Source: an uncultured Lachnospiraceae bacterium (GTDB taxonomy: Bacteria > Bacillota > Clostridia > Lachnospirales > Lachnospiraceae). From it: a stretch of DNA of 64,000 nt. This document shows, piece after piece, positions 17,223 to 26,811 of the stretch; the first letter of the stretch is position 1; each line of letters opens with the position of its first letter. The notes under the pieces are model-generated. The model did not search any database. It was not told the origin of the DNA and saw nothing but the letters and a program-made list of their open reading frames with translations. Made by a program: the position numbers and the translations under genes. The stretch spans positions 1 through 64,000 of the forward strand of contig CANQEL010000009.1 of assembly GCA_947594855.1 (NCBI GenBank), read 5' to 3'.

Positions 17223-17633
17223 CTACTGTACAGTATCTGATTTGACTGTTTCACGCCAGTCCAAATCTCCCTTATCAAGAGCTTTTATAAGTATTTCTGC
17301 TGAAGCAAGATTAGTTGCTAACGGTATGTTATATTTGTCACATAACAGGATTACAGGATTTACATCAGGCTCGTGAGGTTTGGCCGTAAACGGATCCCGT
17401 AAGAATATAACAAGATCCATATCATTATTTTCTATCTGTACGCCAAGCTGTTTTTCCCCGCCAAGATGACCCGCAAGATATTTATATACAGACAGGTCAG
17501 TAACTTCTTCTATAAGCCTTCCTGTTGTACCTGTAGCATATATTTCATTTTTACACAATATTCCCCTGTATGCAATGCAGAAATTCTGCATAAGAATCTT
17601 TTTTGCATCATGTGCCACAAGGCCTATTTTCAT
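17223..17633 (-). CDS. mgsA: Methylglyoxal synthase
   Basis: A 136-aa homologue that should convert DHAP to methylglyoxal and phosphate. Present: AHDAKK (His8, Asp9, Lys12), phosphate-binding TGTTG (34-38), Asp80 (FLRDP), and HEPDV. The usual SGPxGGDQQ segment, whose Asp is the catalytic base in E. coli (Asp71), reads AGHLGGEKQ here, placing Glu60 at that position. The start at 17633 fits the family; in-frame upstream codons overlap the rodA end. It sits directly after rodA, a common Clostridia arrangement. Confidence 0.9.
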   Translation of the reverse strand: MKIGLVAHDAKKILMQNFCIAYRGILCKNEIYATGTTGRLIEEVTDLSVYKYLAGHLGGEKQLGVQIENNDMDLVIFLRDPFTAKPHEPDVNPVILLCDKYNIPLATNLASAEILIKALDKGDLDWRETVKSDTVQ

Positions 17634-17652
17634 TGATACACCCCCAAAAAAA

Positions 17653-18891
17653 TTATACATTATCATAATCATTAAATTTTAATGTTTTCAAATCTACCGG
17701 CTCATTTTTTACGAGAAATCCTCTTCCAAATGCTTTTGCAACCGGTTGTATGCCTATATTAAGTAAAACTCCTATAGCTATCATATAGGTAAACACTGAA
17801 CTTAGTCCTGAACTTAAAAACGGCAGGGGAAGTCCGGTATTCGGCAGAATCATCGTCGCAACACCGATATTTGCAAATATCTGGAACATAAACATTGATG
17901 ATATTCCTATTGCAAGCATTTTGCCGGTATAATCAACAGCGTTTTTAGCAACGTGAAGACATATGAATATAAATACCATAAGTACTATTATTATGGCAAA
18001 GCAGCCTATAAATCCAAATTCTTCTCCTATAGCCGACCATATAAAATCACTTTCGGTAACGTCTACCCTGTTATACTGACGTACGTCTGATATTCCTCCA
18101 AGTATATATTTGCCGTACAGCTGTCCTGACGATATTGCCTCAATTGAATTTTCCTGCTGGTAAGCTATATCAGGATAAAGTTCAGGATGCCTGAAGCCTA
18201 TAATACGTTCCACCTGATATGGTTTAATAAAGAGCGGGTCAGGCTGCTGTATATACCATATTGCGACAATAAACAATGGAACCGCCACGCACACCACCGG
18301 CAGTATAACTTTATATGACAGACCTGACGAAAATAACATCATTGCAGCTATGAAAACAATAACTATACTTGATGACAGGTCAGGCTGTATAATTATAAAT
18401 ACAAGCGGAAGCGATATAACAGCCCCAACTGCTATGAACGGTATAAATGTATTCAGTTTATCCTGAAGTTTGGTAAGAACTACGGCAATAGCAAATATCA
18501 CTGCTATTTTGCAAAGCTCCGACGGCTGAAGCTGAAATCCCGGCAGGTTAATCCACCTGTATGCATCTTTGCCATTGTTTGTTCCAAGAGGCGAAAACCT
18601 TGTTGCGGCAACAAGTCCGATAACAATGATATAATATATTATAACAAAACGGCATATCGTATGGTAATCAATAATTGACATAACCGCCATTATAATAAGT
18701 CCAAGTAACAGACCGGCAAGATGTTTTTTAAAGTCAGCATCCTGATTATAACCGGAACCAATTATCCAAAGCGAGAAAGTTCCTATCATCCCCATAATAA
18801 TTACTATGGCGACAAGAGGAAAATTATATTTACGCCATTCATAATCCTTGTCCATTATTTTATTTTTCAATCTCAGCCATAAACGATGCAT
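17653..18891 (-). CDS. rodA: RodA peptidoglycan glycosyltransferase (SEDS family)
   Basis: About 412 aa with ten predicted membrane helices. It polymerises lipid II during elongation with its partner PBP2, encoded upstream. The ESDFIW segment and the motif PNTGLPLPFLSSG are SEDS hallmarks; the Asp in the former is the predicted catalytic residue. The ATG at 18891 has AAGGGTGGTG upstream. It follows minE. Confidence 0.93.
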   Translation of the reverse strand: MHRLWLRLKNKIMDKDYEWRKYNFPLVAIVIIMGMIGTFSLWIIGSGYNQDADFKKHLAGLLLGLIIMAVMSIIDYHTICRFVIIYYIIVIGLVAATRFSPLGTNNGKDAYRWINLPGFQLQPSELCKIAVIFAIAVVLTKLQDKLNTFIPFIAVGAVISLPLVFIIIQPDLSSSIVIVFIAAMMLFSSGLSYKVILPVVCVAVPLFIVAIWYIQQPDPLFIKPYQVERIIGFRHPELYPDIAYQQENSIEAISSGQLYGKYILGGISDVRQYNRVDVTESDFIWSAIGEEFGFIGCFAIIIVLMVFIFICLHVAKNAVDYTGKMLAIGISSMFMFQIFANIGVATMILPNTGLPLPFLSSGLSSVFTYMIAIGVLLNIGIQPVAKAFGRGFLVKNEPVDLKTLKFNDYDNV

Positions 18892-18902
18892 AAACACCAC
18901 CC

Positions 18903-19178
18903 TTAACTGTTTTTTACTTTCATTTCACTTATAGGTATATTAGCAATAAGAGCCGGAACAGTTCCGTTTCCTTCTGCTGATTCTGTCTGTGTTATCTTGA
19001 TGTCAAGACCTTTTACATCTATTTCGACATATTTGGATATGACGTCAATAATATCGGTTTTTATCTGTTCCATAAGTTCCGGAGAACAGCCTGCGCGGTC
19101 AGATACAAGCACCAGCTTAAGTCTGTCAACAGCTACGTTTCCGGAAGATTTCTTTTTAAAAAAATTATCAAAAAACAT
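18903..19178 (-). CDS. minE: Cell division topological specificity factor MinE
   Basis: A 91-aa MinE with a short N-terminal amphipathic helix (FFDNFFKK), the MinD-stimulating segment (AVDRLKLVLVSDR) and a C-terminal topology domain. It activates MinD ATPase and drives Min oscillation. Its presence along with DivIVA means this organism has both types of Min topology factor, as in many Clostridia. Confidence 0.94.
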   Translation of the reverse strand: MFFDNFFKKKSSGNVAVDRLKLVLVSDRAGCSPELMEQIKTDIIDVISKYVEIDVKGLDIKITQTESAEGNGTVPALIANIPISEMKVKNS

Positions 19179-19202
19179 AGTAAGCCTCCAATTAATTTCG
19201 CA

Positions 19203-19997
19203 TTATGCTTTTTTTCTTAATTTTGAAAAAATCCGGTTTAACATTCCATTTCTGCAGTACAAATCAAGCCATGGTACTTCTTCTCCTATTACTCTCCTGC
19301 TTATATTCATATAAGCCCTGCCTGCCATAGTGTCAGAACCTACAAGAGGTTCTCCCCTGTTAGTTGAAATAACAATATTTTCATCATCGGGAATTATACC
19401 TATAAGTTCAATTCCCAGAACTCCCACGACATCATCGCTGGACATCATATCTTCACGCTTTACCATGTCAGGTCTTATCCTGTTAACTATAAGCTGTATT
19501 TCTGACATGTTATAACCTTCAAGCAGCCCTATTATCCTGTCAGCGTCACGTACCGCCGACACTTCCGGAGTAGTTACTACAATAGCTCTCGTAGCGCCCG
19601 CTATTGCATTTTTGAATCCCTGTTCAATACCCGCCGGGCAATCCATAAGTATGTAATCATATTCATCCTTCAGTTCATCTGCCAGTTTTTTCATCTGTTC
19701 TGGTGATACGGCTGTTTTATCTTTGGCCTGCGCTGAAGGAAGCAGATACAGATTAGGATTACGCTTATCTTTTATAAGCGCCTGCTTAATTCGGCAGTTT
19801 CCGCTGGTAACATCAACAAGATTATATACTATCCTGTTTTCGAGACCCATTACAACATCAAGGTTTCTCAGACCTATATCAGTGTCAATAAGCACAACAG
19901 ACTTTCCAAGTTTTGACAATCCCGTTCCAATATTGGCTGTCGTCGTGGTTTTTCCCACTCCGCCTTTTCCGGATGTTATTACAATTACTTCTCCCAT
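19203..19997 (-). CDS. minD: Septum site-determining ATPase MinD
   Basis: A 264-aa deviant Walker ATPase with KGGVGKTT at residues 10-17, switch segments DTDIGLRNLD and DCPAGIE, and a C-terminal amphipathic membrane-targeting helix (LNRIFSKLRKK). It recruits MinC to the membrane and cycles with MinE. The RBS GGAGG precedes ATG. Confidence 0.96.
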   Translation of the reverse strand: MGEVIVITSGKGGVGKTTTTANIGTGLSKLGKSVVLIDTDIGLRNLDVVMGLENRIVYNLVDVTSGNCRIKQALIKDKRNPNLYLLPSAQAKDKTAVSPEQMKKLADELKDEYDYILMDCPAGIEQGFKNAIAGATRAIVVTTPEVSAVRDADRIIGLLEGYNMSEIQLIVNRIRPDMVKREDMMSSDDVVGVLGIELIGIIPDDENIVISTNRGEPLVGSDTMAGRAYMNISRRVIGEEVPWLDLYCRNGMLNRIFSKLRKKA

Positions 19998-20016
19998 TTT
20001 AATTATCCTCCAAGTT

Positions 20017-20688
20017 TTAGTCTAATTGAATATCACTAAGTGAATTACGTGAAACTGGTCTGATGTGTATAACTCCATTTTCACAGAAGGCTATCCTTGG
20101 TTCATAATTTTTATTATTCTTTTTAAATTTGTCAGGTGAAAATTCTGTAGTATCGCATATTCGTATCCTTGTCGGGTTCATAGACAGAGCGGCAATAAAT
20201 GAATTCCTTCTGCCTCCCGCTCCGGCAAAAGCATAACCGTTAAGCGAACCAAGAACAATTATGCTCCCCTTTGATACTACCTGGGCTCCTGCATTTACAT
20301 CCCCCAGTATTATTATGCTGGTTTCAAAATCAACAACCTGTCCGTTTCTAAGATTGCCTTTATAAAACCGGCCTGTTCTGTTGTCTAATTCATTAAGCCT
20401 GTCGTTAAGTGATTTGTTAAATTTTTTCTCAACGGCAGGGTCATCTTCTGTTATACATACAATGTTCAAATCTGAACATTCCGATATAATATCTGCAATT
20501 TCATATTTCTCAAAATCAGACAGTTTCCTTCCTTCAAATGCAATTGCAACCGAGGCTTTTCCAAAAAAACCTGAAGCCGCCGAAAATTTGTCTCTCACAG
20601 CCTCCTTAATTTCTTCAAACGGAAGTTCCTTATCAAGGACAATAATCATGCCTGATTTTGTTCCTTTAATATTAACAGAACTTTTCAT
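20017..20688 (-). CDS. minC: Septum site-determining protein MinC
   Basis: A 223-aa MinC with an N-terminal FtsZ-inhibiting domain (about 1-100) and a C-terminal beta-helix dimerisation domain (about 108-205; RNGQVVDFETSIIILGDVNAGAQVVSKG region) that binds MinD. It prevents Z-ring assembly away from mid-cell. Confidence 0.94.
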   Translation of the reverse strand: MKSSVNIKGTKSGMIIVLDKELPFEEIKEAVRDKFSAASGFFGKASVAIAFEGRKLSDFEKYEIADIISECSDLNIVCITEDDPAVEKKFNKSLNDRLNELDNRTGRFYKGNLRNGQVVDFETSIIILGDVNAGAQVVSKGSIIVLGSLNGYAFAGAGGRRNSFIAALSMNPTRIRICDTTEFSPDKFKKNNKNYEPRIAFCENGVIHIRPVSRNSLSDIQLD

Positions 20689-20703
20689 ACTCTTCTCCTT
20701 TTA

Positions 20704-23556
20704 TTAATCCGAAAAAGCATTACTTTGATTTTCCGGTACGCTTACCTTGCTGCTAAGGAGTTTTTCCCGTTTTTCAGTATCATAATAATAAGTGTAAATA
20801 TCCCTAGCAAGCTCTGCGGCATTGCCTGACGTATATCCGTTTGGAATAACTGTCGTTACGGATATCTCAGGGTTATCATAAGGGGCATATGAAACGAAAA
20901 GCGCATGATTTGGTTTATACGCACTTTCCTGTGCAGTTCCGGTTTTTCCCGCTACCTCAACATTAAGTTTTCTAAAAAGCGAATCAACAGAACCGCCTGT
21001 AACTACCTTTCTCATTCCCTGATGTATATAATTCCATGTCGTCTGTGAAACATTCACCTTATTATGGATTTCAGCTTTATTATTTGTAACTTTACCGTCT
21101 GCCGGCGAAATAGTCTTATCAATAATTGTAAGGTCATAGCAGGTTCCTGAATTAGCTATAGTAGTAACGTATCTTGAAAGCTGTACCGGGGTATAGCTGT
21201 TCTTACCCTGCCCTATGGCTGAACGCACGCAGTCATAATCTGATATCTGCGGCGACGCTTCCGAAAGCTCCAGTCCGCTTGTATCTGAAAGACCGTACAT
21301 CTCAGCATATTTCCTAAGTTTCCTTAAACCCGTATCATGATTCAGAACTCCGCCGTGTGTCAGCCCAAGCCTGTATCCTATTTCATAGAAGAAATAGTTG
21401 CAGGAATATTTAAGCGCATCCGTAACGTTAATATTGCCATGTGAGGATGTACTCCAGCATTTTGGCGAAGGAACTACTTTGGTAAATTCATGTTTGTCCA
21501 TAATTTTTTCAAGAGGCGTTTTGAGCACCCCGTTCTCTTCGAGAGCCGCTGTAGCCGTCACCATTTTAAATGTAGAACCCGGCGCGGTTTTCTGCGTTGA
21601 AGGCCTGTTCATTAACGGATATGATGAATCATCCAGTATCTTAGAATAGTACTTTGAATCAATTCCATTGGCAAACTTGTTGTTATCATAATTAGGATAA
21701 GATACATATGCCAGTATATCGCCGTTATTAATATCGGTTATTACAATTGAACCTGAACATGGCTCCAGCGCCAGCATTGCAGGAGTAAGTTCCAGGTCCG
21801 TTATCTTGGACTTAATAAACTCATAAGGTGAAAGCGAACCACCAAGCAATGAAGCCACGGTATCGTCTTTTGTGGTTACTATCCCCTGGTTTATTAAAAT
21901 CATACATATCTCAGTTCCTGATATCTGATAATTATATATCATATACTGGTATATAAGTTTATCAAACGATTTGTTATTATCAATCCTGTCAAAGATATAT
22001 GTTTTTAATCTCTCAAAAAGCTCTGAGGTAGTATACATATCTTCTCCAATATTAAGTTTATCAAGGTCAATCCAGTTATTTACTATTGCATACTCAAGGA
22101 ATTTACTGAGACTTATTTTCCCTGCCGTATATTTACTGTATGTTTCATCGCCGGTATCAATTTTACTTTTTTCAAGCATGTTGTTTTCAACAAGCATATC
22201 ATAAATAAATGAAAGATATGCGTTGTATTCGTCGCTAAGTTTTTCAGAAGAATTAGTATAACCGGTACTTATACAGTTCCTCAGTTTCCTGAGAACCGTC
22301 TTTTTACGGGAAGTATATTTTCTATATACATTTTTTTCTACCGTACTTGCCTTTTTTGAATCAAATTTGCCGGTATCAACAATATTATTTTTGATTATTG
22401 CATTATACACATCATAAATAGGTATTCTTATATCAGATGCAGATTCACCTTTAGTTCCTGAATCATTACTGTTGTTAATCTTTGATATAAGAATTCCGGC
22501 AAGTTTTTTCTCAAGTATGTCATAACACGCCTTTTGTAAATCAGAATCAATCGTAAGATATACATCATTTCCTGCAGTAGGATTAACAACATCTTTTATG
22601 CCCGATATTCTGGAATATGCATCAATAACCAGCGTTTCAGAACCTTTTGTTCCCCTGAGAGCCTCTTCCATAGAAAGCTCTATACCTGTCTTTCCTATCT
22701 GATCCTCTGTAGTATAATTGTAATCAGGATAAGTTTCCCTTATCTCAGCCAAATCGTCATTGGATATACCTCCGGTATAGCCAATAATATTCGAGAAATA
22801 TTTACTGTCATAATAAAGCCTTGTAGCCGCATCATCAATATTTACCCCTGGCAGTTCATCACTGTTTTCCTTAATTGCAACAACCGTTGCATCTTTTACA
22901 TTATTTGCTATCGTTATTGGTATATATTTCGTATTGCTGTTTATCTTCATTGTATAGCGCACTTTAATTATATCAAGCGCATCTTTCACGGAATATTTTG
23001 CATCAACATCAAATTTAGGACCGTTTGACGACATATCGCTCCTTAAATATTCAAACACCGTCCGGGCATCTGCAGCTTTTTGTTCTTCAGTCAGTTCATC
23101 AATTGATTTTGCAAAATACGCATCTCTTTTGAATCTTAACTGCGCCGCCTCATTGACGTTAAAATACAGTTCTCCGTTTTTATCTATATCAATACAGAAA
23201 TCTATGTCCAGGTCATCACCATTTTTATAGATAATCTGAATCATTTTATAAATCATTTCATTTTTTTCCTCATTAGTGGAAATAGTTCCGGTGTCCTCTA
23301 TTGTGACAGAATATGATATCTGATTTGACGCAAGGATTTTCCCGTTTCTATCATATATATTTCCTCTGGTGGACTGTATATCGCGCTGCTTTTCATCAGT
23401 TATAACACTTCCACTTGTAATCTCGTCACTCTTTACAATCTGAAGATTAAACATTCTTACTATCAGTATAACAAAAAGTGATAAAAATATTATATAAACA
23501 GGTATAATCCTGGATTTGAATATCCCTTTTATAAAATCAGCAAATCTGTCAATCAA
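20704..23556 (-). CDS. mrdA: Penicillin-binding protein 2 (elongation transpeptidase) with large insertion
   Basis: A 950-aa class B PBP, clearly longer than the usual 600-700. It has an N-terminal membrane helix (about 16-36), a pedestal/dimerisation region (about 60-320) and a transpeptidase with Ser661-x-x-Lys664 (STFK), SCN (718-720) and KTGT (871-874). Residues about 355-598 form a mostly helical, Lys/Asp/Tyr-rich insertion between the first transpeptidase strand region and GSIVITDINNGDILA. It cross-links the glycan made by RodA. It starts with TTG immediately after the mreD stop; RBS GGGGAGG. Confidence 0.93.
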   Translation of the reverse strand: MIDRFADFIKGIFKSRIIPVYIIFLSLFVILIVRMFNLQIVKSDEITSGSVITDEKQRDIQSTRGNIYDRNGKILASNQISYSVTIEDTGTISTNEEKNEMIYKMIQIIYKNGDDLDIDFCIDIDKNGELYFNVNEAAQLRFKRDAYFAKSIDELTEEQKAADARTVFEYLRSDMSSNGPKFDVDAKYSVKDALDIIKVRYTMKINSNTKYIPITIANNVKDATVVAIKENSDELPGVNIDDAATRLYYDSKYFSNIIGYTGGISNDDLAEIRETYPDYNYTTEDQIGKTGIELSMEEALRGTKGSETLVIDAYSRISGIKDVVNPTAGNDVYLTIDSDLQKACYDILEKKLAGILISKINNSNDSGTKGESASDIRIPIYDVYNAIIKNNIVDTGKFDSKKASTVEKNVYRKYTSRKKTVLRKLRNCISTGYTNSSEKLSDEYNAYLSFIYDMLVENNMLEKSKIDTGDETYSKYTAGKISLSKFLEYAIVNNWIDLDKLNIGEDMYTTSELFERLKTYIFDRIDNNKSFDKLIYQYMIYNYQISGTEICMILINQGIVTTKDDTVASLLGGSLSPYEFIKSKITDLELTPAMLALEPCSGSIVITDINNGDILAYVSYPNYDNNKFANGIDSKYYSKILDDSSYPLMNRPSTQKTAPGSTFKMVTATAALEENGVLKTPLEKIMDKHEFTKVVPSPKCWSTSSHGNINVTDALKYSCNYFFYEIGYRLGLTHGGVLNHDTGLRKLRKYAEMYGLSDTSGLELSEASPQISDYDCVRSAIGQGKNSYTPVQLSRYVTTIANSGTCYDLTIIDKTISPADGKVTNNKAEIHNKVNVSQTTWNYIHQGMRKVVTGGSVDSLFRKLNVEVAGKTGTAQESAYKPNHALFVSYAPYDNPEISVTTVIPNGYTSGNAAELARDIYTYYYDTEKREKLLSSKVSVPENQSNAFSD

Positions 23557-24066
23557 TTATAACGCCTCCCCGACGTCGCCCGGAACTACAAGCCGGTTTA
23601 AAAGCAAAAATAGTTTAAAAAATACAACTGCAATCAGCATTGTATATACAGCTTCTGGCAGGATTATATGTCTCAGATAATAAAGTATGCTGAAACGTCC
23701 TCTTGTAAGAAACTCAAACACGTAATACATGAATCCGTATAATAAATCGCTTATTCCTATAATAAGAAGAATAAAAAAATGGTTCCGCAAATATACATTA
23801 TATGTATAACCTGTAACATATCCGATAATCATGTACAGAAGAGCATACAGCCCAATAATATTTCCAAACACCATGTCTGATAACAGACCACATAAAAAAC
23901 CTGTAATAAGCCCGTCTTTCTGTCCTCTTACATAACTTGCAGATACAGTAAGGATTAAAAGCAGATTGGGAACTACTCCCGCAAGCTGCAGATGTTTAAA
24001 CAGCGTAGTCTGAAGCAGGTAGCAAAATAGCATAAATAAAATGGTTGATACCCATTTTTTAATCAT
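23557..24066 (-). CDS. mreD: Rod shape-determining protein MreD
   Basis: A 169-aa membrane protein with about five transmembrane helices and the MreD position between mreC and PBP2. It overlaps the mreC end by 8 bp. It belongs to the elongasome. Sequence conservation in this family is low, so the call leans on topology and context. Confidence 0.88.
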   Translation of the reverse strand: MIKKWVSTILFMLFCYLLQTTLFKHLQLAGVVPNLLLILTVSASYVRGQKDGLITGFLCGLLSDMVFGNIIGLYALLYMIIGYVTGYTYNVYLRNHFFILLIIGISDLLYGFMYYVFEFLTRGRFSILYYLRHIILPEAVYTMLIAVVFFKLFLLLNRLVVPGDVGEAL

Positions 24067-24931
24067 AATCGGTCATTTCCTCCAATTCATCACTATGCTT
24101 AAGCTTTGTTATTACAAGCACAGTGTCGAGCCTGTTAAAATCAACTACCGGTATCACTTTTGCAGTCATAGTCATATTATCCGGCTCGGTAACAATATCT
24201 TTCACATACCCTATTAAGATACCGTCAAGATACCTGTCACTCACATATGATGTAACTATTTCATAACCCTCTTCCACTTCCGCATCAACGCTGATTCTTT
24301 CAACTTCAATATATCCGTCATTTATAGTAGTAAGGTTTCCTTTTACATCACATGTATCAGAGGTACGTAAAAACATTCCGCTTACATAACTGTTATCGTC
24401 TATAATGCTCCTGACCTTGGAATAGGACTTTCCGACTTCAGTAACTATGCCTACAAGACCGTTTCCTGCAATAACGTTCATATTTTTCTGTATACCGTCG
24501 TCAGAGCCTTTATCAATGGTAAACATATTATACCAGTTACTGTCATCACGGCTTACAACCCGCGCGGCAACTTTAGGGTACTGACTGTATCCCTGGTCAA
24601 GACGGTACAACTGTCTTAAACTTGCAAGTTCATTTCTGTCACCAATAAGCGAAACATTTTCCTGTCTTATATCTTCAAGCTGCTTTTTTAACTGTTCATT
24701 CTCTTTTAGCAATTTTTTCTTGGAGCTAAACAAATCAAAAACCGAATAAATTCCTGAACCTAATGAATTAATTCCGCTCTGCATAGGCGTTATAACATTG
24801 CCAACTGCCGTCTTTACAGGATTCATCTGAGCCTGATACTTAAATGAAACGACAATCAGGGTAAGGCAGATAACTGTGCATATAACCAGTATGACTTTTA
24901 CAGGAATATTAAATCTGCGTCTTCGCTTCAT
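24059..24931 (-). CDS. mreC: Rod shape-determining protein MreC
   Basis: A 290-aa bitopic protein with a membrane helix (about 12-30), a coiled coil (about 68-98) and the MreC beta-barrel core (about 120-275; RVVSRDDSNWYNMFTIDKGSDDGI). It links MreB filaments to PBP2 and RodA. It follows mreB by 19 bp. Confidence 0.93.
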   Translation of the reverse strand: MKRRRRFNIPVKVILVICTVICLTLIVVSFKYQAQMNPVKTAVGNVITPMQSGINSLGSGIYSVFDLFSSKKKLLKENEQLKKQLEDIRQENVSLIGDRNELASLRQLYRLDQGYSQYPKVAARVVSRDDSNWYNMFTIDKGSDDGIQKNMNVIAGNGLVGIVTEVGKSYSKVRSIIDDNSYVSGMFLRTSDTCDVKGNLTTINDGYIEVERISVDAEVEEGYEIVTSYVSDRYLDGILIGYVKDIVTEPDNMTMTAKVIPVVDFNRLDTVLVITKLKHSDELEEMTDYD

Positions 24932-24950
24932 AAAAAAACTCCTTTTAAAA

Positions 24951-25958
24951 TCATATCAAATCAGAAACAAGTTTACTGTAATGTGAATTCTCAATAATTT
25001 CGCCCAGTCCTGTTATAACGGTATTCTCCGGCTCGTCGCTCGTATTAACTTTAAGTCCCGTGGCATTCCTTATGAATTCGGGGAGGTTCTTCAGAGCCGA
25101 TGAACCACCGGTTATATATATTCCATTCTTATATATATCAGCAGATACTTCAGGCGGAGTACGCTCGAGAATAATCTTTATATGGTCAATAATTATCTGC
25201 AAATGTTCCATGATTGCCTGATTAACTTCAATTGCATCAATAACAAGTTCGCTTGGAAGTCCTGACAGTGCGTTGCGTCCGTATACAGTCATATTTCCTT
25301 CCTCGCTTATTGCCGAACCTATCTGCATCTTCACCGATTCAGCAGTCTTTTCACCTATAACAAAATTATATTTGCGCCTTGCAAGATGGATTATATCCTC
25401 ATCAAGCTCTTTTCCTCCAAGCGGAACCAGTTTACTGAATATTATACCGCCAAGAGACAATACTGATATCTCTGTCGTGTTTGCGCCGAAGTCTACAATA
25501 AGGACACCGGTGGAATCCAGTATATCCAGTCCCATTCCAAGCGCATCGGCCACAGGTTTTTCCACCATCTTTATCTGTCCAGGTTTCAGTTTCGGCGATG
25601 AAACAACATCTGAATATGAACGCTTTTCAACTTCAGTAATATCAGTAGGTATAGCAAGATAATAATCAAACCCTTTTAACTTATGCCTAGATTCATGCGC
25701 AATTCTTTCCAGCAATTTAATCATAAGCTGATGCATATTGCTCAAATCTGCAATAACCCCGTTTCTCACAGGATAAGATACACTTATGTTGGCCGGCGTC
25801 TTTTCATACATTTCATATGCTTCATTACCAACTGCAATTACTTCCGTTTTCTTTAAAATTGCTATAACATTTTTTTCAGTCAGTACAATTCCCGCACCAT
25901 TTTGCGCTATTTTTATAGTGCTTGTACCAAAATCAATGCCAATTACTTTGCGATTCAT
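24951..25958 (-). CDS. mreB: MreB actin-like rod shape protein
   Basis: A 335-aa actin homologue with phosphate-1 loop IGIDFGTSTIKI, the VDFGANTTEISVLSLGG second phosphate loop and an adenosine motif (ITGGSSALKNLPEFI). It polymerises under the membrane and guides elongation. Strong RBS GGGAGG. Some divergence from canonical MreB (GTSTIKIAQ instead of GTANTLVY-like) suggests the Mbl/MreBH-like branch, but the operon position fits MreB. Confidence 0.92.
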   Translation of the reverse strand: MNRKVIGIDFGTSTIKIAQNGAGIVLTEKNVIAILKKTEVIAVGNEAYEMYEKTPANISVSYPVRNGVIADLSNMHQLMIKLLERIAHESRHKLKGFDYYLAIPTDITEVEKRSYSDVVSSPKLKPGQIKMVEKPVADALGMGLDILDSTGVLIVDFGANTTEISVLSLGGIIFSKLVPLGGKELDEDIIHLARRKYNFVIGEKTAESVKMQIGSAISEEGNMTVYGRNALSGLPSELVIDAIEVNQAIMEHLQIIIDHIKIILERTPPEVSADIYKNGIYITGGSSALKNLPEFIRNATGLKVNTSDEPENTVITGLGEIIENSHYSKLVSDLI

Positions 25959-25978
25959 AAATCTGCCTCCCGATAAAT

Positions 25979-26677
25979 TCAGACATGACCGGAATGTCTC
26001 ATGCTGAAATAAGAATTATCTCCTATAATAATATGGTCTAAAAGTGAAATTCCAATAAGGGCTCCGGCTTCCTTAATCCTTTCGGTAACATGATAATCTT
26101 CGCTGCTGGGCGTAGGATCACCACTTGGATGATTATGCAGAAGAATTATATTGACAGCCCCGTATTTCAGTGATTGGAGAAATATATCCCTTGCGGAAAC
26201 CACAGAAGAGCTTACGGTTCCGGAAGATATAACCATGTCTTTTATTTTCCTTGCCTTCGAATCAAGCATGACAAGCATAAGTATCTCCCTCTCCAGATTA
26301 CGCATATCTTCCATATAATATGCTGCAATCTCCTCAGGTGTAGTGAAACAATCCCCAATTTTCCGGCATGTTCTTGCCATTCTTTTTGTAAGTTCCGCAA
26401 TACACTTTAACTGTATTGCTTTAACACGCCCGATGCCATAAAACCCCATAAGCTCAGAAAGGCTCATTGTATGAAGATTCATCAGACCCGCGCCATCATT
26501 ATGGCACAGTATTCTCGCAGCAAGTTCAGTACTTCTTTCTCCTGCACTTCCGTTTTTTATTATTACCGCAAGAAGTTCCGCGTCTGACAGTGCGCCTGTT
26601 CCAAAACTTTCAACCTTTTCATAAGGCTTTAACTCATCAGGCAATTCTTTTACCGTATAATATTTTCTGTTATCCAT
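25979..26677 (-). CDS. radC: RadC-family JAB domain protein
   Basis: A 232-aa RadC with an N-terminal helix-hairpin-helix (about 50-90; MGFYGIGRVKAIQLKCIAEL) and the C-terminal JAB/MPN metalloprotease-like motif HNHPSGDPTPSSED. Despite its name, its DNA repair role is unconfirmed. It starts the mreBCD operon, the classic radC-mreB neighbourhood of Firmicutes. Confidence 0.93.
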   Translation of the reverse strand: MDNRKYYTVKELPDELKPYEKVESFGTGALSDAELLAVIIKNGSAGERSTELAARILCHNDGAGLMNLHTMSLSELMGFYGIGRVKAIQLKCIAELTKRMARTCRKIGDCFTTPEEIAAYYMEDMRNLEREILMLVMLDSKARKIKDMVISSGTVSSSVVSARDIFLQSLKYGAVNIILLHNHPSGDPTPSSEDYHVTERIKEAGALIGISLLDHIIIGDNSYFSMRHSGHV

Positions 26678-26740
26678 TATCCTCTTTTCCTCTTTAAATG
26701 GACATGTTTCATTAAGAAAACTCAGAAAACGAACATAAAA

Positions 26741-26746
26741 ATTATA
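26741..26746 (-). promoter_or_regulatory. Extended -10 promoter of the radC-mre-min operon
   Basis: Minus strand TATAAT preceded by TGA gives an extended -10; no good -35 is seen at 17 bp. This is the only promoter-like sequence before radC and probably serves the long operon. Confidence 0.55.
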
Positions 26747-26811
26747 TCATATTACAGACGGTTTGTATACAAAGATTTTCCATTAAAATGTGACAATAAA
26801 CAGATGTTTTT

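Noticed and set aside
17224-17235. Perfect palindrome TACTGTACAGTA near the end of mgsA.
   Set aside because: It lies in the last codons of mgsA, with no stem extension or T-tract, and probably arose by chance.
26715-26745. CGAACATAAAAATTAT upstream of radC looked like a LexA box.
   Set aside because: Only the left half fits GAAC-N4-GTTC; the right half is absent.
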